Positions 54,823 to 63,353 of a DNA stretch of 64,000 nucleotides are shown here, one piece after another. Origin of the DNA: an uncultured Hungatella sp. (lineage in GTDB: Bacteria; Bacillota; Clostridia; Lachnospirales; Lachnospiraceae); the NCBI GenBank assembly GCA_910588505.1, contig CAJUPQ010000004.1, positions 1 through 64,000 on the forward strand, written 5' to 3'. Position 1 is the stretch's first letter; the number at the start of each line of letters is the position of its first letter. The translations under genes and the position numbers were made by a program. Under the pieces are notes generated by a model, which was not told the origin of the DNA, did no database searches, and saw only the letters and a list, made by a program, of their open reading frames with translations.

Positions 54823-55641
54823 ATGAAAACTCTGTCCTTTTACATAAAAAAGGCCGTGGAACTGGTATTCCTGGCAGCCTTATGTTTCTGCCTGGGGGAC
54901 AGCGCCGCCAGGATCGGGGAACAGTATCCCTTTGTCACCGTAAGCGCCTCCGCGGAGGGCAACTGGGGCTTAAGCTTTCAGCAGGAGGGCAAGCCTCCCG
55001 TAGCCAACGCCTCGGCAGAATACCTAAAACAGTTCAACGCCTGGTACGCTGACCAGACCGACGAAAAAGTGCTCTACCTGACCTTTGACGCCGGCTATGA
55101 AAACGGCAACACCGCGGCCATCCTGGACGCCCTGAAAAAACACCATGCCCCCGCCGCCTTTTTCCTTGTGGGCAATTATCTGGAAACCAGCCCGGATCTA
55201 GTCAAACGCATGGTATCGGAAGGCCATATTGTCGGAAACCACACCTACCACCATCCGGACATGTCAAAGATCTCCACCTCCCAGTCCTTTGCCCGGGAGC
55301 TTCAGGATCTGGAGGCTTTGTATCAACAGGTGACAGGCCAGCCCATGAAAAAATACTACCGCCCGCCCCAGGGAAAATACAGCGAATCCAACCTGGCCAT
55401 GGCCAAAGACCTGGGATACCACACCTTCTTCTGGAGCCTGGCCTATGTGGACTGGTATGAGGATAAACAGCCTTCAAAGGAGGAGGCGTTTAAGAAGCTT
55501 CTGGGGCGCATCCATCCCGGAGCGGTCGTCCTGCTCCACAGCACCTCCAAGACCAATGGGGAGATCCTGGATGAATTGCTGACCAAATGGGAGGAGATGG
55601 GGTATCGGTTTGGGTCATTGGATGAACTGACCGGGCAGTGA
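54823..55641 (+). CDS. Polysaccharide deacetylase, PdaA-like
   Basis: 272-residue secreted or membrane-anchored NodB-domain enzyme, expected to remove N-acetyl groups from peptidoglycan muramic acid (delta-lactam formation in spore cortex for PdaA). One N-terminal hydrophobic segment (8-30), then TFDAGYENG at 87-95 with the catalytic Asp, metal-binding HTYHH at 140-144, RPPQGKYS and the C-terminal HPGAVVLLHSTSK. Start behind GGGAGTTTTTC. The stop codon TGA is part of dispersed repeat R4. Confidence 0.92.
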   Translation: MKTLSFYIKKAVELVFLAALCFCLGDSAARIGEQYPFVTVSASAEGNWGLSFQQEGKPPVANASAEYLKQFNAWYADQTDEKVLYLTFDAGYENGNTAAILDALKKHHAPAAFFLVGNYLETSPDLVKRMVSEGHIVGNHTYHHPDMSKISTSQSFARELQDLEALYQQVTGQPMKKYYRPPQGKYSESNLAMAKDLGYHTFFWSLAYVDWYEDKQPSKEEAFKKLLGRIHPGAVVLLHSTSKTNGEILDELLTKWEEMGYRFGSLDELTGQ

Positions 55642-55695
55642 GAGGGGATTGTCGTGGGGCCAGACAGAGAAGGAGAGATGTCAAGTCCCATTCTA
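55638..55695 (+). repeat. Dispersed gene-end repeat, copy R4
   Basis: Reads GTGAGAGGGGATTGTCGTGG then GGCCAGACAGAGAAGGAGAGATGTC; the TGA of GTGAG is the deacetylase stop. The first part of the arm is shortened by several bases compared with other copies. Confidence 0.8.
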
Positions 55696-55762
55696 TCCAG
55701 ATTCGTGATACGCAAGTCATTAACTTCCCCTGGAAAACTTTACAAAACTTCCCCATTCACTC

Positions 55763-55793
55763 TTGACCTAAACCTAACTTCATATTATATACT
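55763..55793 (+). promoter_or_regulatory. Promoter of the DUF362 gene
   Basis: TTGACC (55763-55768), then 17 bp, then TATATA (55786-55791; alternatively TATACT two bases later). Confidence 0.65.
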
Positions 55794-55853
55794 GATAGAT
55801 ATGACACCACCCCGTATCTTTGGGGGAAACTTAAAGAACAGGAGACTACGAGT

Positions 55854-56717
55854 ATGGCAAAATCAAAAGTCTATTTCACCAAAACACTGACCAGCGACGC
55901 CGTGATCCAGCTGTATGAGGCCCTGGGCGTTACCCTGCCCGGCAAGGTGGCGGTAAAGCTTCACTCCGGGGAGGTGGGCAATCAGAACTTCATCCGCCCG
56001 CCGTTTTTAAAACCTGTGATCGACCTGGTAAAAGGCACCATCGTGGAGTGCAACACTGCCTATGAAGGAAAGCGGGATACTACCAAAGCCCACTGGGAGA
56101 CCATGAAGCTCCACGGCTGGACGGATATCGCCCCGGTGGATATCATGGATGAAGAAGGCGAACTGGAACTGGCCATAGACGGCGGAAACAAGATCCAGAA
56201 AAACTACGTGGGAAGCCATCTGTCCAACTATGACTCCATGCTGGTTCTGTCCCACTTTAAAGGTCATCCCATGGGCGGGTTCGGCGGCGCCTTAAAAAAC
56301 ATCTCCATCGGTATCGCCTCCTCCCACGGCAAGGCCTACATCCACGGCGTAGGAGTGCCGGAGGATTTCTGGAACTCGGACCACGACTCCTTCCTGGAAT
56401 CCATGGCTGACGCGGCCAAGTCCATCGTAAACTATTTTGACGGAAAGATGGCCTTTATCAACATCATGCGCAACATGTCCGTGGACTGCGACTGCTGCGC
56501 AGTGGCCGAGGACCCGAAGATCGGCGACATTGGTATCCTGTCTTCTCTTGACCCCATCGCCCTGGATCAGGCCTGTCTTGATCTGGTGTACGCCAGCGAC
56601 GATCCGGGCAGGTCCCACTTAATCGAGCGGATCGAATCCAGAAACGGCGTCCACACCGTGGAGGCGGCGGCCAAGCTAGGCTTTGGCTCCAGGGACTATG
56701 AGCTGATCACCTTATAA
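55854..56717 (+). CDS. DUF362 domain-containing protein
   Basis: 287-residue cytoplasmic protein with the DUF362 core (VAVKLHSGEVGNQNFIRPPF; SMLVLSHFKGHPMGGFGGALKN; FINIMRNMSVDCDCC). Many relatives carry a C-terminal pair of 4Fe-4S ferredoxin motifs; here none is present, only the short CDCC cluster. Function in the family is unknown. ATG follows AACAGGAGACTACGAGT. Single gene with its own promoter. Confidence 0.88.
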   Translation: MAKSKVYFTKTLTSDAVIQLYEALGVTLPGKVAVKLHSGEVGNQNFIRPPFLKPVIDLVKGTIVECNTAYEGKRDTTKAHWETMKLHGWTDIAPVDIMDEEGELELAIDGGNKIQKNYVGSHLSNYDSMLVLSHFKGHPMGGFGGALKNISIGIASSHGKAYIHGVGVPEDFWNSDHDSFLESMADAAKSIVNYFDGKMAFINIMRNMSVDCDCCAVAEDPKIGDIGILSSLDPIALDQACLDLVYASDDPGRSHLIERIESRNGVHTVEAAAKLGFGSRDYELITL

Positions 56718-56828
56718 AAACCCGGCAGGGGAAGCTTCTTCCCCTGTCCGCACGCCGTATACCCGCAAATCAGCGCGACGCTGTACCAGCCAGCTTATCT
56801 GTCGATCTTTCTCAAAGTGTCTGTGCGC

Positions 56829-56867
56829 AAAAAAGGTTTCGACCCTGCAGGGCGCGAAACCTTTTTT
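56829..56867. terminator. Bidirectional terminator between DUF362 and patatin genes
   Basis: AAAAAAGGTTTCG and CGAAACCTTTTTT enclose an inner CCTGCAGG palindrome, with U-runs on both strands, between convergent genes. A second perfect stem CAGGGGAAG / CTTCCCCTG lies at 56726-56746. Confidence 0.9.
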
Positions 56868-56912
56868 GTTTATCCGTGTTTTCGAAAATCCCCTCCTCAC
56901 AGGGCTGCCATG

Positions 56913-57782
56913 TCACTTGCGCCTATCCAGAAACACCTCCAGATTCCCCAGCTGCCTGACGGCGTCCTGCCGCCCGATATCGTAGACCCTCTGGATCTTT
57001 TCCGGGTCGCGGCAGGCGCGCCCCATAGCCAGATCCTCCCCAGGGCTTATGACAAAGACCCGGTTCTCCTCCTCCAGCCTGCGGATCAGCTTTTTCGTAT
57101 TGTTGTACGTTTTGTGGCGGTTTTTCAGGGCTTTTGCAAATTGGGGGTACTTTCGGTAGTAAATCCCGGCCAATCCTCCAAATTCCGGCCCCTTGACGTA
57201 ATTTCTCGGCCGGGTCATGACCACCACGTTTTTTCCATACCCCATTTTCATAAAAGCATTTACGGGAATACTGTCCGTACACCCGCCGTCTAACAGCCGT
57301 TTCCCCTCATATTCCACCAACCTGGACACATAGGGAAGGGATGCCGACGCCCGGAGAAGATCGATCTGCCGTTTCATGTCCGTGATCTGAAGATACTCTG
57401 CCTTTCCTGTATCCACATTGCTGCAGGTCACATAATACTTGATGCCAGATCTCTCAAACGCCTCATAATCGTAGGGGTCCAGAACCTCCGGCAGCTCATG
57501 ATAGCAGAACTGCTCATCCACCATATCCCCGGTCCTCAGAAAATTGTAAAAGCTCATAAACCGTTTGTCCTTACAATACGTTTTGTAATAGCGGATGCTG
57601 CGCCCCGTCTGCCCTGCCACAAACGAACAGCCGTGGATAGCCCCTGCGGACACCCCGATAACTCCGTCAACACAGATATGGTGTTCCAGAAAAACATCCA
57701 AAACCCCTGCGGTGTAGATTCCCCGCATCCCGCCGCCTTCCAGCACCAGACCTGTCTTTTCCCTGCTTTGTTCCATTTCCAT
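56913..57782 (-). CDS. Patatin-like phospholipase
   Basis: 289-residue lipid acyl hydrolase. Oxyanion-hole motif EGGGMRGIYTAG at the N-terminus, nucleophile serine in GVSAGA near residue 45 and the catalytic Asp in LLDGGCTDSIPVN near residue 165 form the Ser-Asp dyad. Similar to E. coli YjjU. No signal peptide. Its gene is 15 bp after a MATE gene, so the two may be co-transcribed. Start behind AAAGGAAGCGTTAAA. Confidence 0.92.
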   Translation of the reverse strand: MEMEQSREKTGLVLEGGGMRGIYTAGVLDVFLEHHICVDGVIGVSAGAIHGCSFVAGQTGRSIRYYKTYCKDKRFMSFYNFLRTGDMVDEQFCYHELPEVLDPYDYEAFERSGIKYYVTCSNVDTGKAEYLQITDMKRQIDLLRASASLPYVSRLVEYEGKRLLDGGCTDSIPVNAFMKMGYGKNVVVMTRPRNYVKGPEFGGLAGIYYRKYPQFAKALKNRHKTYNNTKKLIRRLEEENRVFVISPGEDLAMGRACRDPEKIQRVYDIGRQDAVRQLGNLEVFLDRRK

Positions 57783-57797
57783 TTTAACGCTTCCTTT

Positions 57798-59186
57798 CTA
57801 TCTCTCCATGTCCTCGTGCCGTCGCTGCCCCTTCCTAAAAGACCGGATATAACTGTCATGATAAAACGTGTACAGCAGCTGCGCCGTCATGACGCACCAG
57901 ATCACCGGCTCGCAGAAGATCACTGCCATGTACTGGAACCTGGGAATAAACGCTGCCACAAACAGGATCTTCCCAAAAAACTCGATAACGCTGGACACCA
58001 GCGGCAGAAGCTTCTGTCCCAGGCCCTGGAGAGCGCATCTGGTGGCGATGAGCACCCCCAGAACCATGTAAAAAGGCGACACGATGAGAAGATACAGGGT
58101 CCCGTTTTCCAGGACTTCCGGTTCCGTAGAGCCGGAGATCCACCGCACCAAGCCGGAGGCGCAAAAGAACATCAGCGCAACCACTGCCATCGTCACAGCC
58201 ACGTCATAGACAGCCACATACCGAAGGCCCCGGCGGATCCTGTCCCCCTTATCCGCTCCCCGGTTCTGGGACACAAAGGTGGAAAACGCCATTCCCATAG
58301 TGATCACCGGCATGCTGGTAAACATGTAAAGCTTTCTGGCAGCCGTGTGGGCCGCGATCACCAGATATCCCAGGCCGTTGATGCCGTACTGGAGGATCAC
58401 CGATCCCGCGGACACGATGCTGCTCATAAATCCCATAGAAAATCCCTGCCCCAAAAGTTCCCTGTACATGGCCCGATCCGCCTGAAAATGCCTTCGCTTT
58501 GGCACCAGCATTTTTGTCTTCTTAAAAATATATACTATGCACAGAACCACGGAAATCCCCTGGGATATGACCGTGGCCACGGCAGCCCCCTTTACTCCCA
58601 TGTTCAGCCTGGTGATAAACAGGATATCCAGCACAATATTGATGCAGGACGACAGGATCAGAAACATCAGGGGCATAAAGCTGTTGCCGATGGAGCGCAG
58701 AAATCCGGCGCAGAGATTGTAGGCGAACATCACCAGCACAAACATGGTCACTGTGGATATGTAGCCGTATGCCTCGTCAATGATCTCCGCAGGCGTGTTC
58801 AAAAGCCTTAAAAGAGGATTTAGGCACAGCTGGCCGATCAGGGTGATGGCCAGGGAAGAAACCAGGCCGATGACCATAGACGCTGCCACGGACTTTTTTA
58901 ACTCCTCCTCATTGCCGGCCCCAAAGCTTCTGGCTGTCACAATGGCCAGCCCGTTACCAATGCCAAGGGCAAATCCCACCAAAAGCTCGTAGATAGGCGT
59001 GCAGACGCCGATGGCCGCAAGGGACGCGTCCCCCAGATAATTGCCCACGATCATGGTATCCACTGTGTTGTAAAGCTGCTGAAAAATATTGGATCCAAGA
59101 AGGGGCAGCGCAAATAATACCAGGGACTTAAAAATCGGCCCCTGGATCATGTCAACATTTTTCGCGATTCGGATCTCCCGCTTCAT
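57798..59186 (-). CDS. MATE family efflux transporter
   Basis: 462-residue membrane antiporter. The pattern LFALPLLGSNIFQQLYNTVD then MIVGNYLGDASLAAIG near the N-terminus and FSMGFMSSIVSAGSVILQYG in the second half are standard. Start follows GGTGATATTTTATT. The downstream patatin gene is close enough to share its transcript, which might link membrane lipid turnover with export; that is only suggestive. Confidence 0.93.
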   Translation of the reverse strand: MKREIRIAKNVDMIQGPIFKSLVLFALPLLGSNIFQQLYNTVDTMIVGNYLGDASLAAIGVCTPIYELLVGFALGIGNGLAIVTARSFGAGNEEELKKSVAASMVIGLVSSLAITLIGQLCLNPLLRLLNTPAEIIDEAYGYISTVTMFVLVMFAYNLCAGFLRSIGNSFMPLMFLILSSCINIVLDILFITRLNMGVKGAAVATVISQGISVVLCIVYIFKKTKMLVPKRRHFQADRAMYRELLGQGFSMGFMSSIVSAGSVILQYGINGLGYLVIAAHTAARKLYMFTSMPVITMGMAFSTFVSQNRGADKGDRIRRGLRYVAVYDVAVTMAVVALMFFCASGLVRWISGSTEPEVLENGTLYLLIVSPFYMVLGVLIATRCALQGLGQKLLPLVSSVIEFFGKILFVAAFIPRFQYMAVIFCEPVIWCVMTAQLLYTFYHDSYIRSFRKGQRRHEDMER

Positions 59187-59405
59187 AATAAAATATCACC
59201 ACTCTTTCTGTCAGATTTTCCTGCCTATTATCTTACTCGTAAGTTTGGAGGATGTCCATCTTTTTTTCAAAAAAAACGTTCCGTACCGGCCAAAGTTTCA
59301 AAAATTTCTGCCGCAAATAGAACCTTGAAAATAATTCCATTCTCTATTATAATGAAAGGGCTTTCATGCAAAATTTTATCATTAACATGAATGGAGAAAC
59401 GAAAA

Positions 59406-61079
59406 ATGGAAAAGATTCAGCAACCCAACAGTAAAAAGTACAGACGCATCGGTAAGAAAGTAGGCACTATGGTGGTTATCATGCAAATGGTCTCTGTTTT
59501 TTTCGCAGTGGCCATATGTATCACGATGTTTCGCAGCTTAGCCACCCACATGCTTGAGACTCAATGCACCAACGGCACCAGCATGCTGGCCTATACCCTC
59601 AGTCAAACCAGTGAAGACGCGGATATCAATCAACTGTTAGACGACCTAAAAAGCCGCATGGGCTGTGAATTTACTATTTTTGAGGGCGATACACGGGCCT
59701 ACACCACAGTGATCCAAAACGGCCAGCGGGCAGTGGGCACCAAACTGTCATCGGACCTTTCATCAATCATACTGCAGCAGGGAAAACCCTATATAGGCAC
59801 GGCAACCATCTTAAATGAAAAATATCTGTGCTCCTACATTCCCACCAGGGACGCCGACGGTAAAATCAACGGCCTGCTCTTTGCCGGTATTTCCAGCGCC
59901 CAGGCCACCCGGCAGATCTTTATGACCATCCTCCTATCCGCTCTGGTGAGTATAGGCGTTATCCTTGTGGGGATCATAATCATAACTCCGTATCTGAAGA
60001 AGACCCTGTCCGCCCCTCTGGCCCAGATCACCCAGATCGCCGGGCAGCTGGGTAAAGGCGATCTTGGTCTTAGTGATGGCCGGGAAATCACCATCTCTGT
60101 CCAATCCAACGACGAGATCGGCGATCTGGCCCAGATCTTTTGTGAGACGATCCACCGGCTTCGGTCCTACATAGGCGAGATCTCCAGCATTCTGGACTCC
60201 ATCGCAGGCGGCGACCTGACCAACAGCGTCCAGCAGGAGTACGTAGGCGACTTTGCGTCCATCATGCGTTCCCTCAACGGCATTGAGGCTAAGCTCAATA
60301 ACACCATGAGCCAGATCAAAATGAGCGCTGACCAGGTAGCCTCCAGCTCTGACCAGGTGTCTGGCAGCGCCCAGTCCCTGGCACAGGGAGCCACTGAACA
60401 GGCCAGCTCTGTGGCACAGCTGTCAGAGACGGTTAACAACATCGCCCAAAATGCCCGGAAAACTTCCCAGGCTACCAGGGAGGCCGGACAGTATGTAGAT
60501 CGGGCAGGCGCCCAACTGAACATCAGCATGGAATATGTCAGCCAGCTGAACACGGCTATGGGGAAGATCTCCAACTCCTCTGAGCAGATCTCCAAGATCA
60601 TCGCCACCATCGAGAATATTGCGTTCCAGACCAATATCCTGGCTCTGAACGCCGCCGTGGAAGCTGCCCGGGCCGGGTCCAGCGGCAAGGGCTTTGCCGT
60701 AGTGGCCGACGAAGTGCGCAATCTGGCCAATAAATCCGAGGAGGCCGCCAAAGCCACCAAAGATCTGATCGAGAATTCTATCACCGCTGTCAATGACGGC
60801 AACGACGTGGTGGCCAAAGTCACCCAGTCCCTAGCCCTTACCAGCGAAAACGCCGGCGGCGTGACCGAGAGGATGTCCATTGTGGTGGAGGCTATTGAGA
60901 ACCAGACCGCAGCCATCTCCCAGGTCACCGAGGGCATTGATCAGATCTCTTCCGTGGTTCAGACCAATTCCGCCACCAGTGAAGAGAGCGCCGCCGCCAG
61001 CCAGCAGCTGTCTTCCCAGGCGAATCTGTTTAAGCAGCTGGTCAGCTCGTTCCGCCTGAAACACGATTCCAGCTGGTAA
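59406..61079 (+). CDS. Methyl-accepting chemotaxis protein
   Basis: 557-residue receptor. Two membrane segments (about 20-45 and 180-205) bracket an extracytoplasmic single-Cache-type domain (CEFTIFEGDTRAYTTVIQNG; KYLCSYIPTRDADGKINGLL). A HAMP domain follows, and the signalling helix has the MCP hairpin NILALNAAVEAARAGSSGKG then FAVVADEVRNLA. I start at MEKIQQPN behind GGAGAAACGAAAA rather than the ATG at 59391. No che genes are near; ligand unknown. Confidence 0.93.
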   Translation: MEKIQQPNSKKYRRIGKKVGTMVVIMQMVSVFFAVAICITMFRSLATHMLETQCTNGTSMLAYTLSQTSEDADINQLLDDLKSRMGCEFTIFEGDTRAYTTVIQNGQRAVGTKLSSDLSSIILQQGKPYIGTATILNEKYLCSYIPTRDADGKINGLLFAGISSAQATRQIFMTILLSALVSIGVILVGIIIITPYLKKTLSAPLAQITQIAGQLGKGDLGLSDGREITISVQSNDEIGDLAQIFCETIHRLRSYIGEISSILDSIAGGDLTNSVQQEYVGDFASIMRSLNGIEAKLNNTMSQIKMSADQVASSSDQVSGSAQSLAQGATEQASSVAQLSETVNNIAQNARKTSQATREAGQYVDRAGAQLNISMEYVSQLNTAMGKISNSSEQISKIIATIENIAFQTNILALNAAVEAARAGSSGKGFAVVADEVRNLANKSEEAAKATKDLIENSITAVNDGNDVVAKVTQSLALTSENAGGVTERMSIVVEAIENQTAAISQVTEGIDQISSVVQTNSATSEESAAASQQLSSQANLFKQLVSSFRLKHDSSW

Positions 61080-61085
61080 AATTAT

Positions 61086-61115
61086 GGGGCAGCTTTTCCC
61101 TAAGCTGCCCCTCTT
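61086..61115 (+). terminator. Terminator of the chemotaxis receptor gene
   Basis: GGGGCAGCTT and AAGCTGCCCC, a 10-bp stem, followed by TCTTCT. Confidence 0.75.
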
Positions 61116-61121
61116 CTGTCG

Positions 61122-61366
61122 CTATTTTCTCCCACAGCAGTTCTTATACTTCTTCCCGCTGCCGCAGGGACACGGATCATTTCCCCCTATCTTAGGCTGG
61201 GATCTGGTGTAAGTCCCGTCCTCGCTGCTCCACTGCACCGTCATCTGTGCCTGACGCCTGTGGGGATACCTCTCATAATAATCCCCCCTGAAATAAATTT
61301 CTCCTGCTTGTCATAGTCCTTCTGATACTGCTGCCGCAGCCGCTCCACCTCAAAGCCGGCCCATGG
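61122..61366 (-). pseudogene. SEC-C motif protein fragment with poly-G frameshift
   Basis: The end reads NDPCPCGSGKKYKNCCGRK, a complete SEC-C zinc motif, preceded by DYYERYPHRRQAQMTVQWSS. Upstream, AGFEVERLRQQYQKDYDKQE is in another frame; the shift lies in the run of six C (G on the minus strand) at 61283-61288. One extra G would join them. The 5' end is fused to the Hsp70 scrap, with no start codon. Confidence 0.6.
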
Positions 61367-61529
61367 ATATCTTTTCCCCTGTCCCCAGCTTCCGCTTCAC
61401 CTCAATGACCGTTCTCTCCGGAGCCATGATAAACTGGGCTTTCGCCTTCTCCCCGATGACCAGATTTCCCGACTCGTCCACGCCCACGGCTGAAGGCGTC
61501 ACCACACTGCCGTTAAAGCTTGGTATCAT
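61350..61529 (-). pseudogene. Hsp70 N-terminal fragment
   Basis: A 59-codon frame starting at ATG 61529 (ATGA overlap with the gene before) reads MIPSFNGSVVTPSAVGVDES and continues GNLVIGEKAKAQFIMAPERT; this matches Hsp70 from about residue 25 to 80 (IPS..G....PS.V...E...VG..AK). The first strand with the DLGTTNS motif and everything after VKRKLGTGEKISMG are absent. A remnant joined to the SEC-C fragment. Confidence 0.6.
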
Positions 61530-61768
61530 CTCCGTCTTTCCTCTCTGCGCTCCTTTTCCTGATCGTCCTCTTTTTGGATCTCCTCCAGCTTATCTATCCG
61601 CCCTACCGCCTCCCGGGCCGAATCCAGCCATGGTCCCATGTCCTTGGCTCTGTCCTGGTTCTGCCCCATGATCCGGCTGATATCTCCTTTTAGTTCCTCT
61701 AAAATCGTCCCCAGGCTTTTCACCGCCTGCTTCCATTCCTCTTCTCTTCGATTCTTCCCAAACAACAT
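61526..61768 (-). CDS. Small coiled-coil protein before the Hsp70 fragment
   Basis: 80 residues, charged and helical (WKQAVKSLGTILEELKGDIS, then an EKERREERRR tail). ATG follows GGAGGACATACAGG, so it has a real ribosome site. It is coupled by ATGA to the Hsp70 fragment; a GrpE-like partner role can be imagined but is not supported. It may now be the only translatable part of this broken cluster. Confidence 0.5.
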   Translation of the reverse strand: MLFGKNRREEEWKQAVKSLGTILEELKGDISRIMGQNQDRAKDMGPWLDSAREAVGRIDKLEEIQKEDDQEKERREERRR

Positions 61769-61927
61769 CCTGTATGTCCTCCAACCATCAGATCTTTGTC
61801 CAGTATACCATCAAAGGCAGCATTTCTTAATTCCTGGTTCACAAAATTTTCACCCGTTTTTATTTTCTTTTCCCCATATCAGCCGATATATTCTATATAT
61901 GATGATAAAAGGAAAAGGAGGTTTATC

Positions 61928-62647
61928 ATGAAAGTTACCGCAAGAAACTGGCAGGCTCACGCCGCCTTATCCTCTTCTCAAACCAGTCAAACCCCCAAAG
62001 CGGATGCCCATACAGATTCTGTCCAGGACCCCCGCGAAGCCATGGATACGGATATCCTGGAAACTTCCATGGCATCCGCCTCCCGTTCCGGCTCGGATGC
62101 CGACTCTTCCTTTAAGGTGAAATCTTCCGGACCGAATAATTCAGTAGGAGATCTTGCGGCTATGCTGGCCAGGTCGGAAACCCTGATGGATGTCCAGCAG
62201 GTCTTCTCCAAAGCCATGCGGGCCCTGGCTGACTTAAAGATGGGAGCCATTGCCAGCGAAGGCAAGGACGCGAAAAAATACGCCCAGCAGATCAAGCGCA
62301 TGGAAAAACTGATCAAGCGCATCCAGAAAAAGTTAAAGCACTTAGCCAAGGAACAGCGCATGGAAGACCAGGCCGAAAAAGCCGCGAAAAAAGCCGAGCT
62401 TGAAAAAGAAAAACAGATCCGCCAGGAGTTGGAAGCCAGACGGAAGAAACGCCGCCGGGAAGAGAAAGAGTACGCCCTGAAAGAACTGTCCCAGGACGGA
62501 AAAGATTCGGTCAATGAAACCGTCTCTTCTATGCTAAGCGCAGCCTCCCCCTCCGCGGACGTCTCCGCCCTGACCGGAATGGATGGCGCCATGGTATCTG
62601 GTGATCTGGGTGGAATAGATCTGGGCGGGCTGGATCTTATGGCGTGA
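61928..62647 (+). CDS. Coiled-coil protein of unknown function
   Basis: 239 residues: a Ser/Thr/Asp-rich N-terminal third, a long Lys/Glu/Arg-rich helix (about residues 85-190, KKYAQQIKRMEKLIKRIQKK; EARRKKRRREEKEYALKEL) and a small Gly/Leu/Asp-rich end (GDLGGIDLGGLDLMA). No signal or membrane segment. ATG at 61928 follows AAAGGAGGTTTATC. Monocistronic with a strong terminator. I recognise no family. Confidence 0.75.
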   Translation: MKVTARNWQAHAALSSSQTSQTPKADAHTDSVQDPREAMDTDILETSMASASRSGSDADSSFKVKSSGPNNSVGDLAAMLARSETLMDVQQVFSKAMRALADLKMGAIASEGKDAKKYAQQIKRMEKLIKRIQKKLKHLAKEQRMEDQAEKAAKKAELEKEKQIRQELEARRKKRRREEKEYALKELSQDGKDSVNETVSSMLSAASPSADVSALTGMDGAMVSGDLGGIDLGGLDLMA

Positions 62648-62683
62648 GAGACAGCTAATAGACTTATATAAAACAGTGTTTTT

Positions 62684-62723
62684 AGACCTGCTTATCCATG
62701 ATAGATGAGCAGGTCTGTTTTTT
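62684..62723 (+). terminator. Terminator after the coiled-coil gene
   Basis: AGACCTGCT and AGCAGGTCT stem followed by G and TTTTTT. Confidence 0.9.
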
Positions 62724-62857
62724 AAGGTTTGTATTACTTTTGCACTGTGGGGTGGTAAAAAATAAACTATATTTGCCAAGTGAGGAAGATCTCCCTTAAA
62801 AAGCAGGAAAATCAAAAAAGCCCACAAGCGGTAAACCTGCTTGCGGGCGTAGCTTTC

Positions 62858-62948
62858 TGGCGGAGAGTGTGGGATTCGAACCCACGTGCCCTGTAAAGGA
62901 CAACTGCATTTCGAGTGCAGCTCGTTATGACCGCTTCGATAACTCTCC
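62858..62948 (-). tRNA. tRNA-Ser (anticodon CGA)
   Basis: Minus strand: acceptor stem GGAGAGT / ACTCTCC, D arm, anticodon stem CTGCA / TGCAG with loop CTCGAAA (anticodon CGA, reading UCG), a long variable arm as in class II tRNAs, TpsiC loop GGTTCGAATCC, discriminator G and an encoded CCA at 62860-62858. Confidence 0.95.
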
Positions 62949-63039
62949 GTATCATATCTGTAACATCAGCCCAAAAAACTCTGAAAAAAGGGGACTGATG
63001 GAGAAAACCAAAGTAATTTCAATTATAAATAATACCACA

Positions 63040-63120
63040 AAAGCCCTGAAAAATCAAGGGTTTCCGGAGCACAAATTTTTCAGTTTTTCAAATCCCGATT
63101 CATGTTCATAAGGGCTTTTG
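63040..63120. other. Inverted repeat flanking an AT-rich spacer
   Basis: ACAAAAGCCCT at the left and AGGGCTTTTGT at the right enclose about 60 bp. The right arm touches repeat R5a. No gene is seen in 62949-63289. Confidence 0.55.
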
Positions 63121-63121
63121 T

Positions 63122-63183
63122 AGTGAGCAATGGGGGGCGAGGGATGTCGCGGAGCCAGTCAGAGAAGGTAAGGATGGTCCTGG
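63122..63183 (+). repeat. Dispersed gene-end repeat, copy R5a (left arm)
   Basis: GTGAGCAATGGGGGGCGAGG then GATGTCGCGGAGCCAGTCAG and AGAAGGTAAGGATGGTC. It faces R5b about 110 bp away as an inverted pair. Confidence 0.85.
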
Positions 63184-63289
63184 CAGGGTAAATTTTTGCC
63201 TGTGAGATGAGACCAGGAGGGCAGGAGGGCTGATACCCGACTGATTTACGCTTTAAGGACTCATCGAAATGTTTGGCATATCTGAACCC

Positions 63290-63353
63290 GGACATGACCA
63301 TCCTTTCCTTCTCTGACTGGCATTACGACTACCCTCGCCTCCTTTGCTCACTG
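63290..63353 (-). repeat. Dispersed gene-end repeat, copy R5b (right arm)
   Basis: Reverse complement reads GTGAGCAAAGGAGGCGAGGG then TAGTCGTAATGCCAGTCAG and AGAAGGAAAGGATGGTC. The TGA in GTGAG is the amidase stop codon. Confidence 0.85.

Noticed and set aside
57498..58811. 437-codon plus-strand frame
   Set aside because: Antisense to the patatin and MATE genes, His/Gln-rich; those genes are well supported.
63080..63301. 73-codon minus-strand frame in the R5 region
   Set aside because: Lies within the inverted repeat pair and its spacer; it simply reads the repeat sequence and has no ribosome site. Not called, though a tiny element-encoded peptide cannot be excluded.
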